NCBI GenBank assembly: GCA_910579525.1
Contig: CAJTUK010000001.1
Coordinates: forward strand, 62,001 to 126,000
DNA length: 64,000 nucleotides
Origin: an uncultured Christensenella sp.
GTDB taxonomy: Bacteria; Bacillota; Clostridia; Christensenellales; Borkfalkiaceae
Direction of reading: 5' to 3'
Shown: positions 31,921 through 39,027 of the stretch, piece after piece
Layout: every line of letters starts with the position of its first letter
How positions within the stretch are numbered: position 1 is the first letter of the stretch
The notes under the pieces: generated by a model
The model's input: only the letters and a program-made list of their open reading frames with translations
What the model was told of the DNA's origin: nothing
The model's database searches: none
Program-made: the position numbers and the translations under genes

Positions 31921-33342
31921 TTATTCTTTACCCGTCCAACAATAGGTGCATAGTTTACACGGCTCTATGCCGATAGCTTCTATGAGTCCCTCGATAGACT
32001 GAAACTCCAACGATTCGAAATGAAACTTATCGCAAATTGCTTTGCGCATAGCTTTACCGCGCTCCGTATTTGAATCGCTGTATTCAGCCATATGCTTAAC
32101 CGCCTCTTCGCCTTCGAGCTCCGCCATAGTACGGCGGGTTATTAAATCCATATCTCCGGAAGAGCGTGAAAAATTCAGGTATTTGCAACCGTACATTATG
32201 GGAGGGCACGCCGAACGCATATGTACAGCTTTTGCACCGTGCGAGTACAAAAAGTCAACCGTTTCTTTCAACTGCGTACCGCGAACTATAGAATCGTCAA
32301 CGAGAAGCAATCTCTTACCCTCTATAAATTCATGGACGGGGATGAGTTTCATTTTTGCGACTTTATTCCGCTCCGACTGATTCACCGGCATAAAACTGCG
32401 AGACCACGTCGGCGTATATTTTATGTAAGGACGGGCGAACGGCACACCGCAAGCGTTAGAGTAACCTATAGCATGAGGCGTCCCCGAATCGGGCACTCCG
32501 CCCACATAATCGATTTTACCGGTATTATGGGATTTAGCGTCGTTTCTCGCAAAAATCTCACCGTTTTTACAGCGCATCATCTCCACGTTTACCCCTTCGT
32601 AATTCGACGTGGGATAACCGTAATAAGACCATAAAAACGCGCAAATTCTCATTTCTTTGCCTGCAGGCGAAAGTTGCGTTATTTTATCCGCGGATATTTC
32701 CACAATTTCTCCGGGTCCGAGTTCGCGATTGTCGACATACCCGAGTTTTTTATATGCAAAGCTCTCAAACGAAACGCAATAACCCTCTTCGCTACGCCCG
32801 ACATGTATAGGTAACCTGCCGACTTTATCTCTTGCGGCAATCAGCGTTCCCCTGTCGGTAAGCAGTAAGACCGAAGCCGTTCCGTCAACTTTCTCCTGAA
32901 CGTAACGTAAACCTTCAACATAACTGTCCTTGCTGTTTATCAACGCGGCGATCAGCTCGTTAGAGTTGACCTTGCTTCCAGTCATTGCGTCGAAATATCC
33001 GCCTTTTAAAAGCAACTCTTTTTTTAGCTCGTCGGCATTGTTGATTATACCTACGGTACATATAGCGTATGTTCCGAGCTTTGAAACCATTAAGAGAGGT
33101 TGCGGGTCGGTATCGCTTATACAACCTATAGCCGCGTTACCTTTCATTTCACTCAAAACACGTTCGAACTTCGTTCTGAACGGAGCGTTTTCAATATTAT
33201 GTATTTCGCGCTGTAAACCTACAGTTGAATCGTAAGCCGCCATACCGCCGCGCTTGGTACCGAGGTGAGAATGATAATCGGTGCCGAGAAACACGTCGAA
33301 TACCGCGCTACTCTTTTTTACAGAACCGAAAAAACCGCCCAT
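31921..33342 (-). CDS. PurF-like paralogue without the catalytic cysteine
   Basis: A 473-residue PurF homologue with the same domain order. It begins MGGFFGSV where PurF has CG(V/I)FG, so Gly replaces the Cys nucleophile and the glutaminase half should be inactive. The PRPP loop LLLVDDSIVRGTQL and a C-terminal CKLCTYCW cluster-like motif are kept. Related proteins occur in purine operons of other Clostridia. A regulatory partner of PurF, or an ammonia-dependent transferase, are both possible. GGAGA precedes the ATG. It lies between purC and purF. Confidence 0.85.
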   Translation of the reverse strand: MGGFFGSVKKSSAVFDVFLGTDYHSHLGTKRGGMAAYDSTVGLQREIHNIENAPFRTKFERVLSEMKGNAAIGCISDTDPQPLLMVSKLGTYAICTVGIINNADELKKELLLKGGYFDAMTGSKVNSNELIAALINSKDSYVEGLRYVQEKVDGTASVLLLTDRGTLIAARDKVGRLPIHVGRSEEGYCVSFESFAYKKLGYVDNRELGPGEIVEISADKITQLSPAGKEMRICAFLWSYYGYPTSNYEGVNVEMMRCKNGEIFARNDAKSHNTGKIDYVGGVPDSGTPHAIGYSNACGVPFARPYIKYTPTWSRSFMPVNQSERNKVAKMKLIPVHEFIEGKRLLLVDDSIVRGTQLKETVDFLYSHGAKAVHMRSACPPIMYGCKYLNFSRSSGDMDLITRRTMAELEGEEAVKHMAEYSDSNTERGKAMRKAICDKFHFESLEFQSIEGLIEAIGIEPCKLCTYCWTGKE

Positions 33343-33346
33343 TTAA

Positions 33347-34069
33347 TTATTCTCCGGTCAAACGTTTGAAAACTTCCTGATACGCGTCTTCCACGCCGCC
33401 GAGATCGCGGCGGAATCTGTCTTTATCAAGGCTGACGTGTTTCGTTGTATCCCAACTGCCCGCTTCCCAGAAACGACATGTATCGGGAGAAATTTCGTCG
33501 GCAAGAACGATTTGTCCTTTAAATCTACCGAATTCGAGCTTGAAATCTATAAGGTCGATATTGAGAGCTTTAAAAAACTCTATCATTGCCGCGTTAACGG
33601 AAAAAGCCATATTTTTAATAGTTTCAATCTCCTCTTTTGTTGCAAGATTCAAAGCAAGAGCGTGGTAGTCGTTTATCAACGGATCGCCGAGATCGTCGTT
33701 TTTGTAAGAGAACTCTATGGTAGGCGCAGAAAACTTTGTTCCTTCGGCAACGCCGTATCTTTTAGAAAAACTGCCCGCCGCCACGTTTCTGATAATTACT
33801 TCGAGCGGAACGATTTCCACCTTTTTAACTACCGTATTGCGGTCGTCTATCTGCTCGACAAGGTGGGTAGTAATGCCTTTCTTTTCAAGCATAGCCATCA
33901 TCATGTTGCTCATTTTGTTGTTGATTACGCCTTTCCCCGTAATCGTACCTTTTTTAAGCCCGTTAAATGCCGTTGCGTCGTCCTTATAAGACACTATAAC
34001 GTAATCGGGATTTTCGGTTGCGTAAACTTTTTTTGCCTTGCCTTCGTAAAGCTGTTCTTTTCTCTGCAT
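33347..34069 (-). CDS. purC: SAICAR synthetase PurC
   Basis: A 240-residue enzyme that adds Asp to CAIR. LYEGKAKKVY (near 7), VSYKDDATAFNGLKK, PLEVIIRNVAAGS and DFKLEFGRF...LADEISPDTCRFW are its conserved blocks. It follows purE after a 76-bp gap holding a hairpin. Confidence 0.98.
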   Translation of the reverse strand: MQRKEQLYEGKAKKVYATENPDYVIVSYKDDATAFNGLKKGTITGKGVINNKMSNMMMAMLEKKGITTHLVEQIDDRNTVVKKVEIVPLEVIIRNVAAGSFSKRYGVAEGTKFSAPTIEFSYKNDDLGDPLINDYHALALNLATKEEIETIKNMAFSVNAAMIEFFKALNIDLIDFKLEFGRFKGQIVLADEISPDTCRFWEAGSWDTTKHVSLDKDRFRRDLGGVEDAYQEVFKRLTGE

Positions 34070-34120
34070 ATTAATTCTCCTTAATATCTTCCGTTAGTAA
34101 CGGGTTTTATAAATATTAAA

Positions 34121-34141
34121 TACCCGCAAGGTATGCGGGTA
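34121..34141 (-). other. Hairpin between purE and purC
   Basis: TACCCGCA (34121-34128) pairs with TGCGGGTA (34134-34141), followed on the minus strand by a T/A-rich tract. It may attenuate or process the message after purE. Confidence 0.5.
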
Positions 34142-34145
34142 CTGT

Positions 34146-34643
34146 TTAAATTTGCTCGATTTCTTTTTGAAGAGCAACATCGTCGGAATTTATTTTTTCT
34201 CTCATCTGGCGTTTGTAATCGTTAAGCCGTTTTGAAAGTTCAGGATATTTTACCGCCAAAATCTGTACGGCAAGCAACCCCGCGTTTTCGCCGGCGTTTA
34301 CCCCTACGGTTGCAACCGGTATACCGGAAGGCATCTGCACTATAGACAACAAGCTGTCAAGCCCGCCCATCATATCGGTTTTTACGGGCAAACCTATGAC
34401 GGGCAACACCGTATTGGCCGCAATTACGCCGCCGAGATGCGCCGCTTTACCGGCTGCACAAATTATGACCTCGAATCCGTTTTTTTGAGCTCCCGACGAA
34501 AACTCGTGCGCCTCTTCGGGAGTACGGTGAGCCGAAATAACCCTTACTTCCGTTTCCACGCCGAAATTTTTGAGCGCGGCAACGGCAGGTTTAACAACAT
34601 TTAAATCAGATTTGCTACCCATTAAAATCGCAACTTTAGGCAT
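34146..34643 (-). CDS. purE: N5-carboxyaminoimidazole ribonucleotide mutase PurE
   Basis: A 165-residue class I PurE. VAILMGSKSDLNVV, SAHRTPEEAHEF and GKAAHLGGVIAANTVLPVIGLP are diagnostic. It is the first gene of the purine operon (E-C-F'-F-M-N-H-rbr-D-L). GGAG lies 9 nt upstream. The 46-bp gap to the divergent DUF1294 gene holds no purine riboswitch, so control must be by a protein or by the internal stem-loops. No purK is seen here. Confidence 0.97.
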   Translation of the reverse strand: MPKVAILMGSKSDLNVVKPAVAALKNFGVETEVRVISAHRTPEEAHEFSSGAQKNGFEVIICAAGKAAHLGGVIAANTVLPVIGLPVKTDMMGGLDSLLSIVQMPSGIPVATVGVNAGENAGLLAVQILAVKYPELSKRLNDYKRQMREKINSDDVALQKEIEQI

Positions 34644-34689
34644 TTTATCGCTCCGTATTGATTTGCTTATTTTTAGCCATACTTTTTTT

Positions 34690-34992
34690 ATGGTACTTCT
34701 TTACGTAATTTTTTCCGTCTATATTTTAGCCGTAAATTTTTACGCCGTTATGCTGTTGAAATCGCAAAAGGACGAATACGGTGAAACGAACAACAAGCCC
34801 GCAGGCGACGGAAAACTTATTTTGACCGCAATATTGGGAGGCGCGCTCGCCATTTATATAAGCATGTTTATTATGCGTTACCGTTTGAAAAATCTGCTTT
34901 TAATGATTATATTGCCCGTGATAGCCGTTTTGAATATATGGTTTTTCTTCCTTGCTTACCGTTCGGGATTTACGTTTTTCGTTGTAAGATAA
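34690..34992 (+). CDS. DUF1294-like small membrane protein
   Basis: A 100-residue protein with a hydrophobic N-terminal helix (MVLLYVIFSVYILAVNFYAV), a polar loop, then ILGGALAIYISMFIMRYRLK and a last hydrophobic helix. The GGALA...M...RYRLKN pattern is that of DUF1294 membrane proteins, function unknown. The start is taken at 34690 because the longer frame from 34570 would run antisense into purE. There is no Shine-Dalgarno; CATACT lies 6 nt before the ATG. Confidence 0.65.
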   Translation: MVLLYVIFSVYILAVNFYAVMLLKSQKDEYGETNNKPAGDGKLILTAILGGALAIYISMFIMRYRLKNLLLMIILPVIAVLNIWFFFLAYRSGFTFFVVR

Positions 34993-35151
34993 CAAATCCA
35001 CAATATTTATATTCGACGATAGAATTATAACACAACATATTGATAAAATAAAACGTTTGAAACGGCGTTTTTTAAAATTTAAGCGTAAAAATTTTACTTT
35101 TTTTATTCTCAAACACTTGACAAAATAAAAATTTTTATTATTCGGCAAAAG

Positions 35152-35182
35152 TTAAGCCGTGCGCAAACTGCGCACGGCTTAA
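35152..35182 (-). terminator. Terminator after mscL
   Basis: TTAAGCCGTGCGCA (35152-35165) pairs with TGCGCACGGCTTAA (35169-35182), a 14-bp stem with a 3-nt loop, directly after the mscL stop; a short T-tract follows on the minus strand. Confidence 0.75.
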
Positions 35183-35185
35183 AAA

Positions 35186-35734
35186 TTACTCTTTATTTTG
35201 CTTTTGTTCTTTTAAAAGATCACGGATTTCAGTAAGAAGTTCTTCCGTTGTAACCGAGGGTGCGGCGGGAGCGGGCTCTTCAACAGGCGCTTCGAGTTCC
35301 GCCCTTGCCTTTTGAGCCTCTTCTTCGGAAATCTGACCCTTTTTAAGTTTTTTATCGATCGCTTTTTTCTGTTTTTCTACGACCTTTTTACCGCCTTCGC
35401 GAACGGTGTTAATAGTTTTTACCACACAGAAAAGAATAAACGCTACAAGAATAAAGTTAATAACCGCCGTTATAAACGCACCCCAGTTGATGTATATCGA
35501 ATTTGCAAGATCCAACGCCCCCGCGTCGTCATAAACGGGTTTAAGCACGGTAACAGCGGCTTCTAACCCCGCACCCGTACCGGCGAGCAACCAATTTATA
35601 AGAGGTTGCAAAATCTGATTGGTTAAAGCGGTGATTATTGCAGTAAACGCCCCACCGACGATTACGCCGACAGCCATATCCAACACATTGCCGCGCGTAA
35701 TGAATTGTTTGAATTCTTTAAAAAACTTTTTCAT
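35186..35734 (-). CDS. mscL: Large-conductance mechanosensitive channel MscL
   Basis: A 182-residue channel that opens under hypo-osmotic stress. The N-terminal amphipathic helix and TM1 read EFKQFITRGNVLDMAVGVIVGGAF; the periplasmic loop and TM2 (YINWGAFITAVINFILVAFILF) follow. The tail has about 45 more residues than usual: a Lys-rich coil (EKQKKAIDKKLKKGQ) and a Pro/Ala/Glu linker before the standard EELLTEIRDLL helix. A perfect promoter drives it, and GGAG precedes the ATG. Confidence 0.97.
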   Translation of the reverse strand: MKKFFKEFKQFITRGNVLDMAVGVIVGGAFTAIITALTNQILQPLINWLLAGTGAGLEAAVTVLKPVYDDAGALDLANSIYINWGAFITAVINFILVAFILFCVVKTINTVREGGKKVVEKQKKAIDKKLKKGQISEEEAQKARAELEAPVEEPAPAAPSVTTEELLTEIRDLLKEQKQNKE

Positions 35735-35763
35735 ACTTTACTCCGTACCGATATAATATGCTT

Positions 35764-35792
35764 ATTATAAAATCGTTAAAAATTATTGTCAA
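35764..35792 (-). promoter_or_regulatory. Promoter of mscL
   Basis: TTGACA (35792-35787), 17 nt, TATAAT (35769-35764), both perfect. It overlaps the last codons of the upstream ABC ATPase gene. Confidence 0.9.
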
Positions 35793-36420
35793 GCCCAAGC
35801 AACGCCGATATTAGACGTTCGCGCAAATTTTCACGGTTTCTTTCGTCGAAAACCGTTTTTCCGTCTTTTATTACTATAATTCTTTCTCCGAAACATAGGG
35901 CGTCGTCTATGTCGTGAGTAACGAATACCACTGTTGACGCCGTTTCTCTCTGAAAATTTTTATATAATTCCCTCATTTCAATCTTCAGTTTCAAATCAAG
36001 CGACGAAAAAGGCTCGTCCATAAGTATAATTTCGCCGCCGAACAGTATCGCGCGGGCTAACGCCACCCTTTGAGCCTGTCCGCCGGACAGGGCGCACGGA
36101 TAACTTTCCGCCTTATCTAATATTTGCAATTCGTTTAAAACAGCGTCTATTTTATTTTGACATGAATTTACGAGAGAAAGATTGCCGCGTACCGTCAGGC
36201 ACGGCACAAGTCTGGGAGTTTGAAATACGTAAGAACACTTTTTTGCCGTAACCGAACCGGAAAATTCAGTCAATCCCGCAATGCAGTTTAAGAGCGTGGT
36301 TTTACCGCTACCGCTTTCACCAAGTATACAAGTACGTTCTCCTTCCGCTATTTCAAGTGAAAAGTTCTCATAAACCGTCTTGTTGCCATAACGTTTAGTT
36401 AACCGTTCAATCGATATCAT
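35776..36420 (-). CDS. ABC transporter ATP-binding protein (SsuB/TauB type)
   Basis: A 214-residue nucleotide-binding subunit. Walker A GESGSGKTTLLN (near 33), Q-loop, signature LSGGQAQRVALARA (near 113), Walker B ILMDEPFSSLD and H-loop VTHDIDDAL are all intact. It overlaps the permease gene by 14 bp and completes a TM1266-SBP-permease-ATPase operon. It is slightly shorter than SsuB (about 240 aa). Confidence 0.93.
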   Translation of the reverse strand: MISIERLTKRYGNKTVYENFSLEIAEGERTCILGESGSGKTTLLNCIAGLTEFSGSVTAKKCSYVFQTPRLVPCLTVRGNLSLVNSCQNKIDAVLNELQILDKAESYPCALSGGQAQRVALARAILFGGEIILMDEPFSSLDLKLKIEMRELYKNFQRETASTVVFVTHDIDDALCFGERIIVIKDGKTVFDERNRENLRERLISALLGLDNNF

Positions 36421-37189
36421 CGGATGTCTTTCTCCACTTCGAGTTTATACGCTTAAATTGAGCAAAAGCAAATTCCAGCAACAAGCCGCTGAAAACGGCG
36501 ACAAGCGTTAAAGCGGCCAACCGCGGCATCTCTAAAAACACACGGGCGTTTTGCATCATTCCGCCCAAACTTTTGTAAGTATTCGATAACACTTCCGCGG
36601 AAATCATTACCTTAAGCCCGAGAGAAACGTTAGCGCCTATTTGAGAAAATACCGCGGGAGCAGACATAGGCAAATAAATTTTTAATAACCTGTCTCGTTT
36701 CGATACGTTATACATTTTTGCCATTTCCAGAACGTCGGCGTCGATTCCTTCAACTGCGGCGAGAAATTGCGAATAGGTTACGGGAAACAACAAAAGAATA
36801 GTAACTATAATCGGCGCAACCGTTACGTTAGTCCAAATGAGCAAAATAAGTATGACCGCAAGAGTCGGGAGCGTACGCAAAATCACGATTAAAGGATTGA
36901 GCAGACCTTTGAAAATTTTACTTAAAGACGATAACGCGCAACACGCGGCGGCAAGCAAAAAAGATATTAAAAACGAACCAAGCGTTCTTAAAAGGGTAAA
37001 AGCGAACGCTATCCAGAACTCCCCTTCCGTAAGACATTTGAAAAAACTTAAAAAAGTATCCTTAAAAGAAGGGATAATATAATCGTTACCAACGGCGTAA
37101 TATGCGATAATCCAAACCGCCCACATTATACAAAGCGAGACAACCGATAAAATTACGGTGTTTTTATTTTTTAAGAAATATTTTTTCAC
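36407..37189 (-). CDS. ABC transporter permease (SsuC/TauC type)
   Basis: A 260-residue inner-membrane subunit with six hydrophobic segments and the EAA-type coupling loop (DADVLEMAKMYNVSKRDRLLKIYLPM, here given in part) near 165-185. It starts with GTG at 37189, overlapping the stop of the substrate-binding gene (GTGA). Gene order and family point to an NMT1/SsuA-class importer such as for sulfonates or thiamine precursors; the substrate is unknown. Confidence 0.92.
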   Translation of the reverse strand: MKKYFLKNKNTVILSVVSLCIMWAVWIIAYYAVGNDYIIPSFKDTFLSFFKCLTEGEFWIAFAFTLLRTLGSFLISFLLAAACCALSSLSKIFKGLLNPLIVILRTLPTLAVILILLIWTNVTVAPIIVTILLLFPVTYSQFLAAVEGIDADVLEMAKMYNVSKRDRLLKIYLPMSAPAVFSQIGANVSLGLKVMISAEVLSNTYKSLGGMMQNARVFLEMPRLAALTLVAVFSGLLLEFAFAQFKRINSKWRKTSDDID

Positions 37190-38199
37190 TTTAATTCGGA
37201 ATACTCCAACGAATTGTTTTTTAATATAAGTTTAAACGTAAGTCCAGGAATTTGCGCAAGGTTTATTACTCCTACCGTTTTACCTCTTAATTCAAGTATA
37301 TTAGCGGGTGTAATCCCTGTTTTGCCGTTTGACAAAAGATATAAATTTCCGTGAGTAAGCGTGCCCAAAAGTTTATACTTTTCCCCGCCGCCCAAAAGTT
37401 TAACAGCAAGATTAACCGGCAAAATACATATGTCGGCCTGTGGATTCGCACCCGTTACAAAGGTGTGAATTATTGACGCGTCCACCACCTCGAAATCCAT
37501 TTCGGCACCGTTAGGAGTTTCGCTTCCGGCAAGCATATTTGCAAGTGCGAGCGCCGGCGCTCCGTCGGGAGCGTAAACTTTTATTTTGCCTGTATATTCA
37601 CCGGCAAACGAATCCGGACAGTAAAAAAAGTCGTCCGAAGGTTCCCCGAAAGAGCTCGGGCTCACGCCGTTGAGTTTTTGAATAAACGAAGTGATTTCCA
37701 CTTTGCAACTATCCGCGGAAACGTAAGCGACAGAACAGTTCTTTATCACGGTTTTAGTCAGATTTTTAGCTGTGAACGTCGGACTCATACCTTGGCTCAA
37801 ATGTGATTTTACCGCGTTTGAAACCGTTTCGGGTGAGGTGTTCTCGTTTAAAAGCCATTCCCTGTTTTTATCCAGGGCTGTTAAAAATTCTTCAAGAACT
37901 GCAGTCCCCAAAAGTTCAGTCTTTGCCACGGCAACGGCTTGAGGATATCTGTTTTTATTGCCGTAAAGCTCTTGTAGGCTGCCAGAAAATTCAAGCCCGT
38001 CCATAGCCGCCGTCTTTACGCTTGCGGCGGGTTCCGGAACCACATAATAATCGATATCTCCGCGAAGTCCTACTTCCTGCGCGGTAACCGCAACCAATTT
38101 AACAACCTCGTTATTGCCGCTTATATCACAGGCAGGCAAAACAAAAGAAGAAATCGTCATAAGTATTAAACACAGTGCGGAAAAAGCAAACCTTTTCAT
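37186..38199 (-). CDS. ABC substrate-binding lipoprotein with permuted domain order
   Basis: A 337-residue lipoprotein with a signal peptide and lipobox (FVLPAC, Cys24). The mature part is of the NMT1/SsuA class, but in reversed order. Residues about 32-200 hold what is normally the second half (VKLVAVTAQEVG; DIDYYVVPEPAAS near 49-60; the ELYG/YPQAV block; ending DDFFYC). Residues 205-337 hold what is normally the first half (KIKVYAPDGAPALALA; TFVTGANPQADI; NILELRGKTVGV; ending in ILKNNSLEYSELK). The protein stops where a normal one would continue into LVAVTAQ. Both halves look intact, so it is likely a functional circular permutant. AAGGAG precedes the ATG. It lies between TM1266 and the permease. 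Confidence 0.85.
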   Translation of the reverse strand: MKRFAFSALCLILMTISSFVLPACDISGNNEVVKLVAVTAQEVGLRGDIDYYVVPEPAASVKTAAMDGLEFSGSLQELYGNKNRYPQAVAVAKTELLGTAVLEEFLTALDKNREWLLNENTSPETVSNAVKSHLSQGMSPTFTAKNLTKTVIKNCSVAYVSADSCKVEITSFIQKLNGVSPSSFGEPSDDFFYCPDSFAGEYTGKIKVYAPDGAPALALANMLAGSETPNGAEMDFEVVDASIIHTFVTGANPQADICILPVNLAVKLLGGGEKYKLLGTLTHGNLYLLSNGKTGITPANILELRGKTVGVINLAQIPGLTFKLILKNNSLEYSELK

Positions 38200-38210
38200 A
38201 AAAACTCCTT

Positions 38211-38459
38211 CTATGCTTTATGCATAAGCGTTTTTGCGCTTACACCCTCAAGCATTCCTATTTTACCGGTAAGTTTGTTAATAATTTCAACGGGCGCGTC
38301 AACTGCTACCGAAATTACGGAAACCCCCTTTTCCTTATACGGTATTCCCATTCTGCCGATAATAAAATCGCCGAATTCAGTCAAAAGCCCGTTTATTTCC
38401 GCACTCTTTGCCCTGTTTTCAACGATAACGCTGACTACTGCAAGTCTGTTTTCAAGCAT
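38211..38459 (-). CDS. TM1266-family iron-only hydrogenase system regulator
   Basis: An 82-residue ACT/NikR-C-like protein. RLAVVSVIVENR, LLTEFGDFIIGRMGIPYKEKGVSVISVAVDAP (given in part) and KIGMLEGVSAKT match the TM1266 family, found beside [FeFe]-hydrogenase maturation genes in other anaerobes. It has no DNA-binding domain, so it probably senses a small ligand. It leads the ABC operon. Its ATG follows the T-run of an attenuator-like hairpin, whose 3' arm contains GAGAGG, the only candidate ribosome-binding site. Confidence 0.88.
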   Translation of the reverse strand: MLENRLAVVSVIVENRAKSAEINGLLTEFGDFIIGRMGIPYKEKGVSVISVAVDAPVEIINKLTGKIGMLEGVSAKTLMHKA

Positions 38460-38562
38460 AAAAAAACCTCTCTTTCGAGGGGTAACGCAAAAACGGCATA
38501 CGATAAACGTATACTAATATTTCGTTTTCACCTTTACCCTCAGAATTTCTTCGGATTCAGAT
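38460..38562 (-). promoter_or_regulatory. Attenuator/riboswitch-like leader of the TM1266-ABC operon
   Basis: A leader of about 100 nt. Next to the start codon ACCTCTC (38466-38472) and GAGGGGT (38477-38483) form a hairpin with one mismatch, followed in the mRNA by T7: a terminator. Upstream, the strand opposite 38534-38541 (GAGGGTAA in RNA sense) can pair with TTACCCCTC (38477-38485), enclosing two nested helices (38490-38495/38523-38528 and 38496-38502/38508-38514). This antiterminator form competes with the terminator. The terminator form also hides the GAGAGG ribosome-binding site. I could not match it to TPP, SAM, preQ1, ZTP or other classes I know. Confidence 0.6.
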
Positions 38563-38568
38563 ATTGAA

Positions 38569-38597
38569 ATTTTAACATAAAAAGGAAATTTTTTCAA
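38569..38597 (-). promoter_or_regulatory. Promoter of the TM1266-ABC operon
   Basis: TTGAAA (38597-38592), 17 nt, TAAAAT (38574-38569), with TG one base upstream of the -10. Predicted start near 38562. Confidence 0.8.
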
Positions 38598-38638
38598 GTA
38601 AAACGCATAACGATTTTCGCGTTAAACATACTGCTTAT

Positions 38639-38977
38639 ATGAAAAAGTTATTTATGTTTTTGGCGGGACTTGCCGCCGTATGCGTTGGAACTTTTGCAGG
38701 TTGCGGAGTTAAAAACAGCAGCGAAACTTTTGAAGATAAACCCGAAACCCGAGAAATAACACAGGAAGAGAATCCTCCCGAGCAAAAACCGGATTGCGAC
38801 GAAGATTGCAAAAGAAAGATGCCTCGCGTAATTTTGAAACACGGCAACGCCGTCGGATTTTTCGGCACGTTTTCAGACGGCAAATTTTTTATAATCAAAT
38901 TCGGCGGAGATAACGGCGGCGATTTCGGAATATATCCCGAACCGCTGCCAACGCCGTCACCCGACGAACAGAATTAA
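38639..38977 (+). CDS. Small putative lipoprotein
   Basis: A 112-residue protein with a lipoprotein signal peptide (MKKLFMFLAGLAAVCVGTFAGC, lipobox TFAGC, Cys22). A Glu/Pro/Lys-rich spacer and a CDEDC pair follow, then a small domain with Gly/Phe/Lys repeats (FGTFSDGKFF, KFGGDNGGDFG) and a Pro-rich end. No family is recognised. It has no Shine-Dalgarno; CATACT lies 6 nt before the ATG. It is divergent from the TM1266-ABC operon. Confidence 0.75.
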   Translation: MKKLFMFLAGLAAVCVGTFAGCGVKNSSETFEDKPETREITQEENPPEQKPDCDEDCKRKMPRVILKHGNAVGFFGTFSDGKFFIIKFGGDNGGDFGIYPEPLPTPSPDEQN

Positions 38978-39000
38978 CCGATTTTTTACAAATCATATAA

Positions 39001-39027
39001 AAATACGCGCTTTACACGCGCGTATTT
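39001..39027. terminator. Bidirectional terminator
   Basis: AAATACGCGC (39001-39010) pairs with GCGCGTATTT (39018-39027) between convergent genes, with T-rich flanks on both sides. It overlaps the last codons of the hydratase gene. Confidence 0.8.

Noticed and set aside
34644..34689. Purine riboswitch ahead of purE
   Set aside because: Only 46 bp separate purE from the divergent gene, too short for the aptamer, and its conserved core is not present.
34900..35148. An 82-codon minus-strand frame, Lys/Arg-rich
   Set aside because: Overlaps the end of the DUF1294 gene antisense, lies in AT-rich spacer, and has no ribosome-binding site or homology I recognise.
38460..38562. TPP riboswitch upstream of the ABC operon, suggested by CTGAG and a THI5-like binding protein
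   Set aside because: The 5' GGGGUGC partner and the CCUGAUCUGG and GCGUAGGGA-type segments of the TPP aptamer are missing, so the leader is reported as unclassified.
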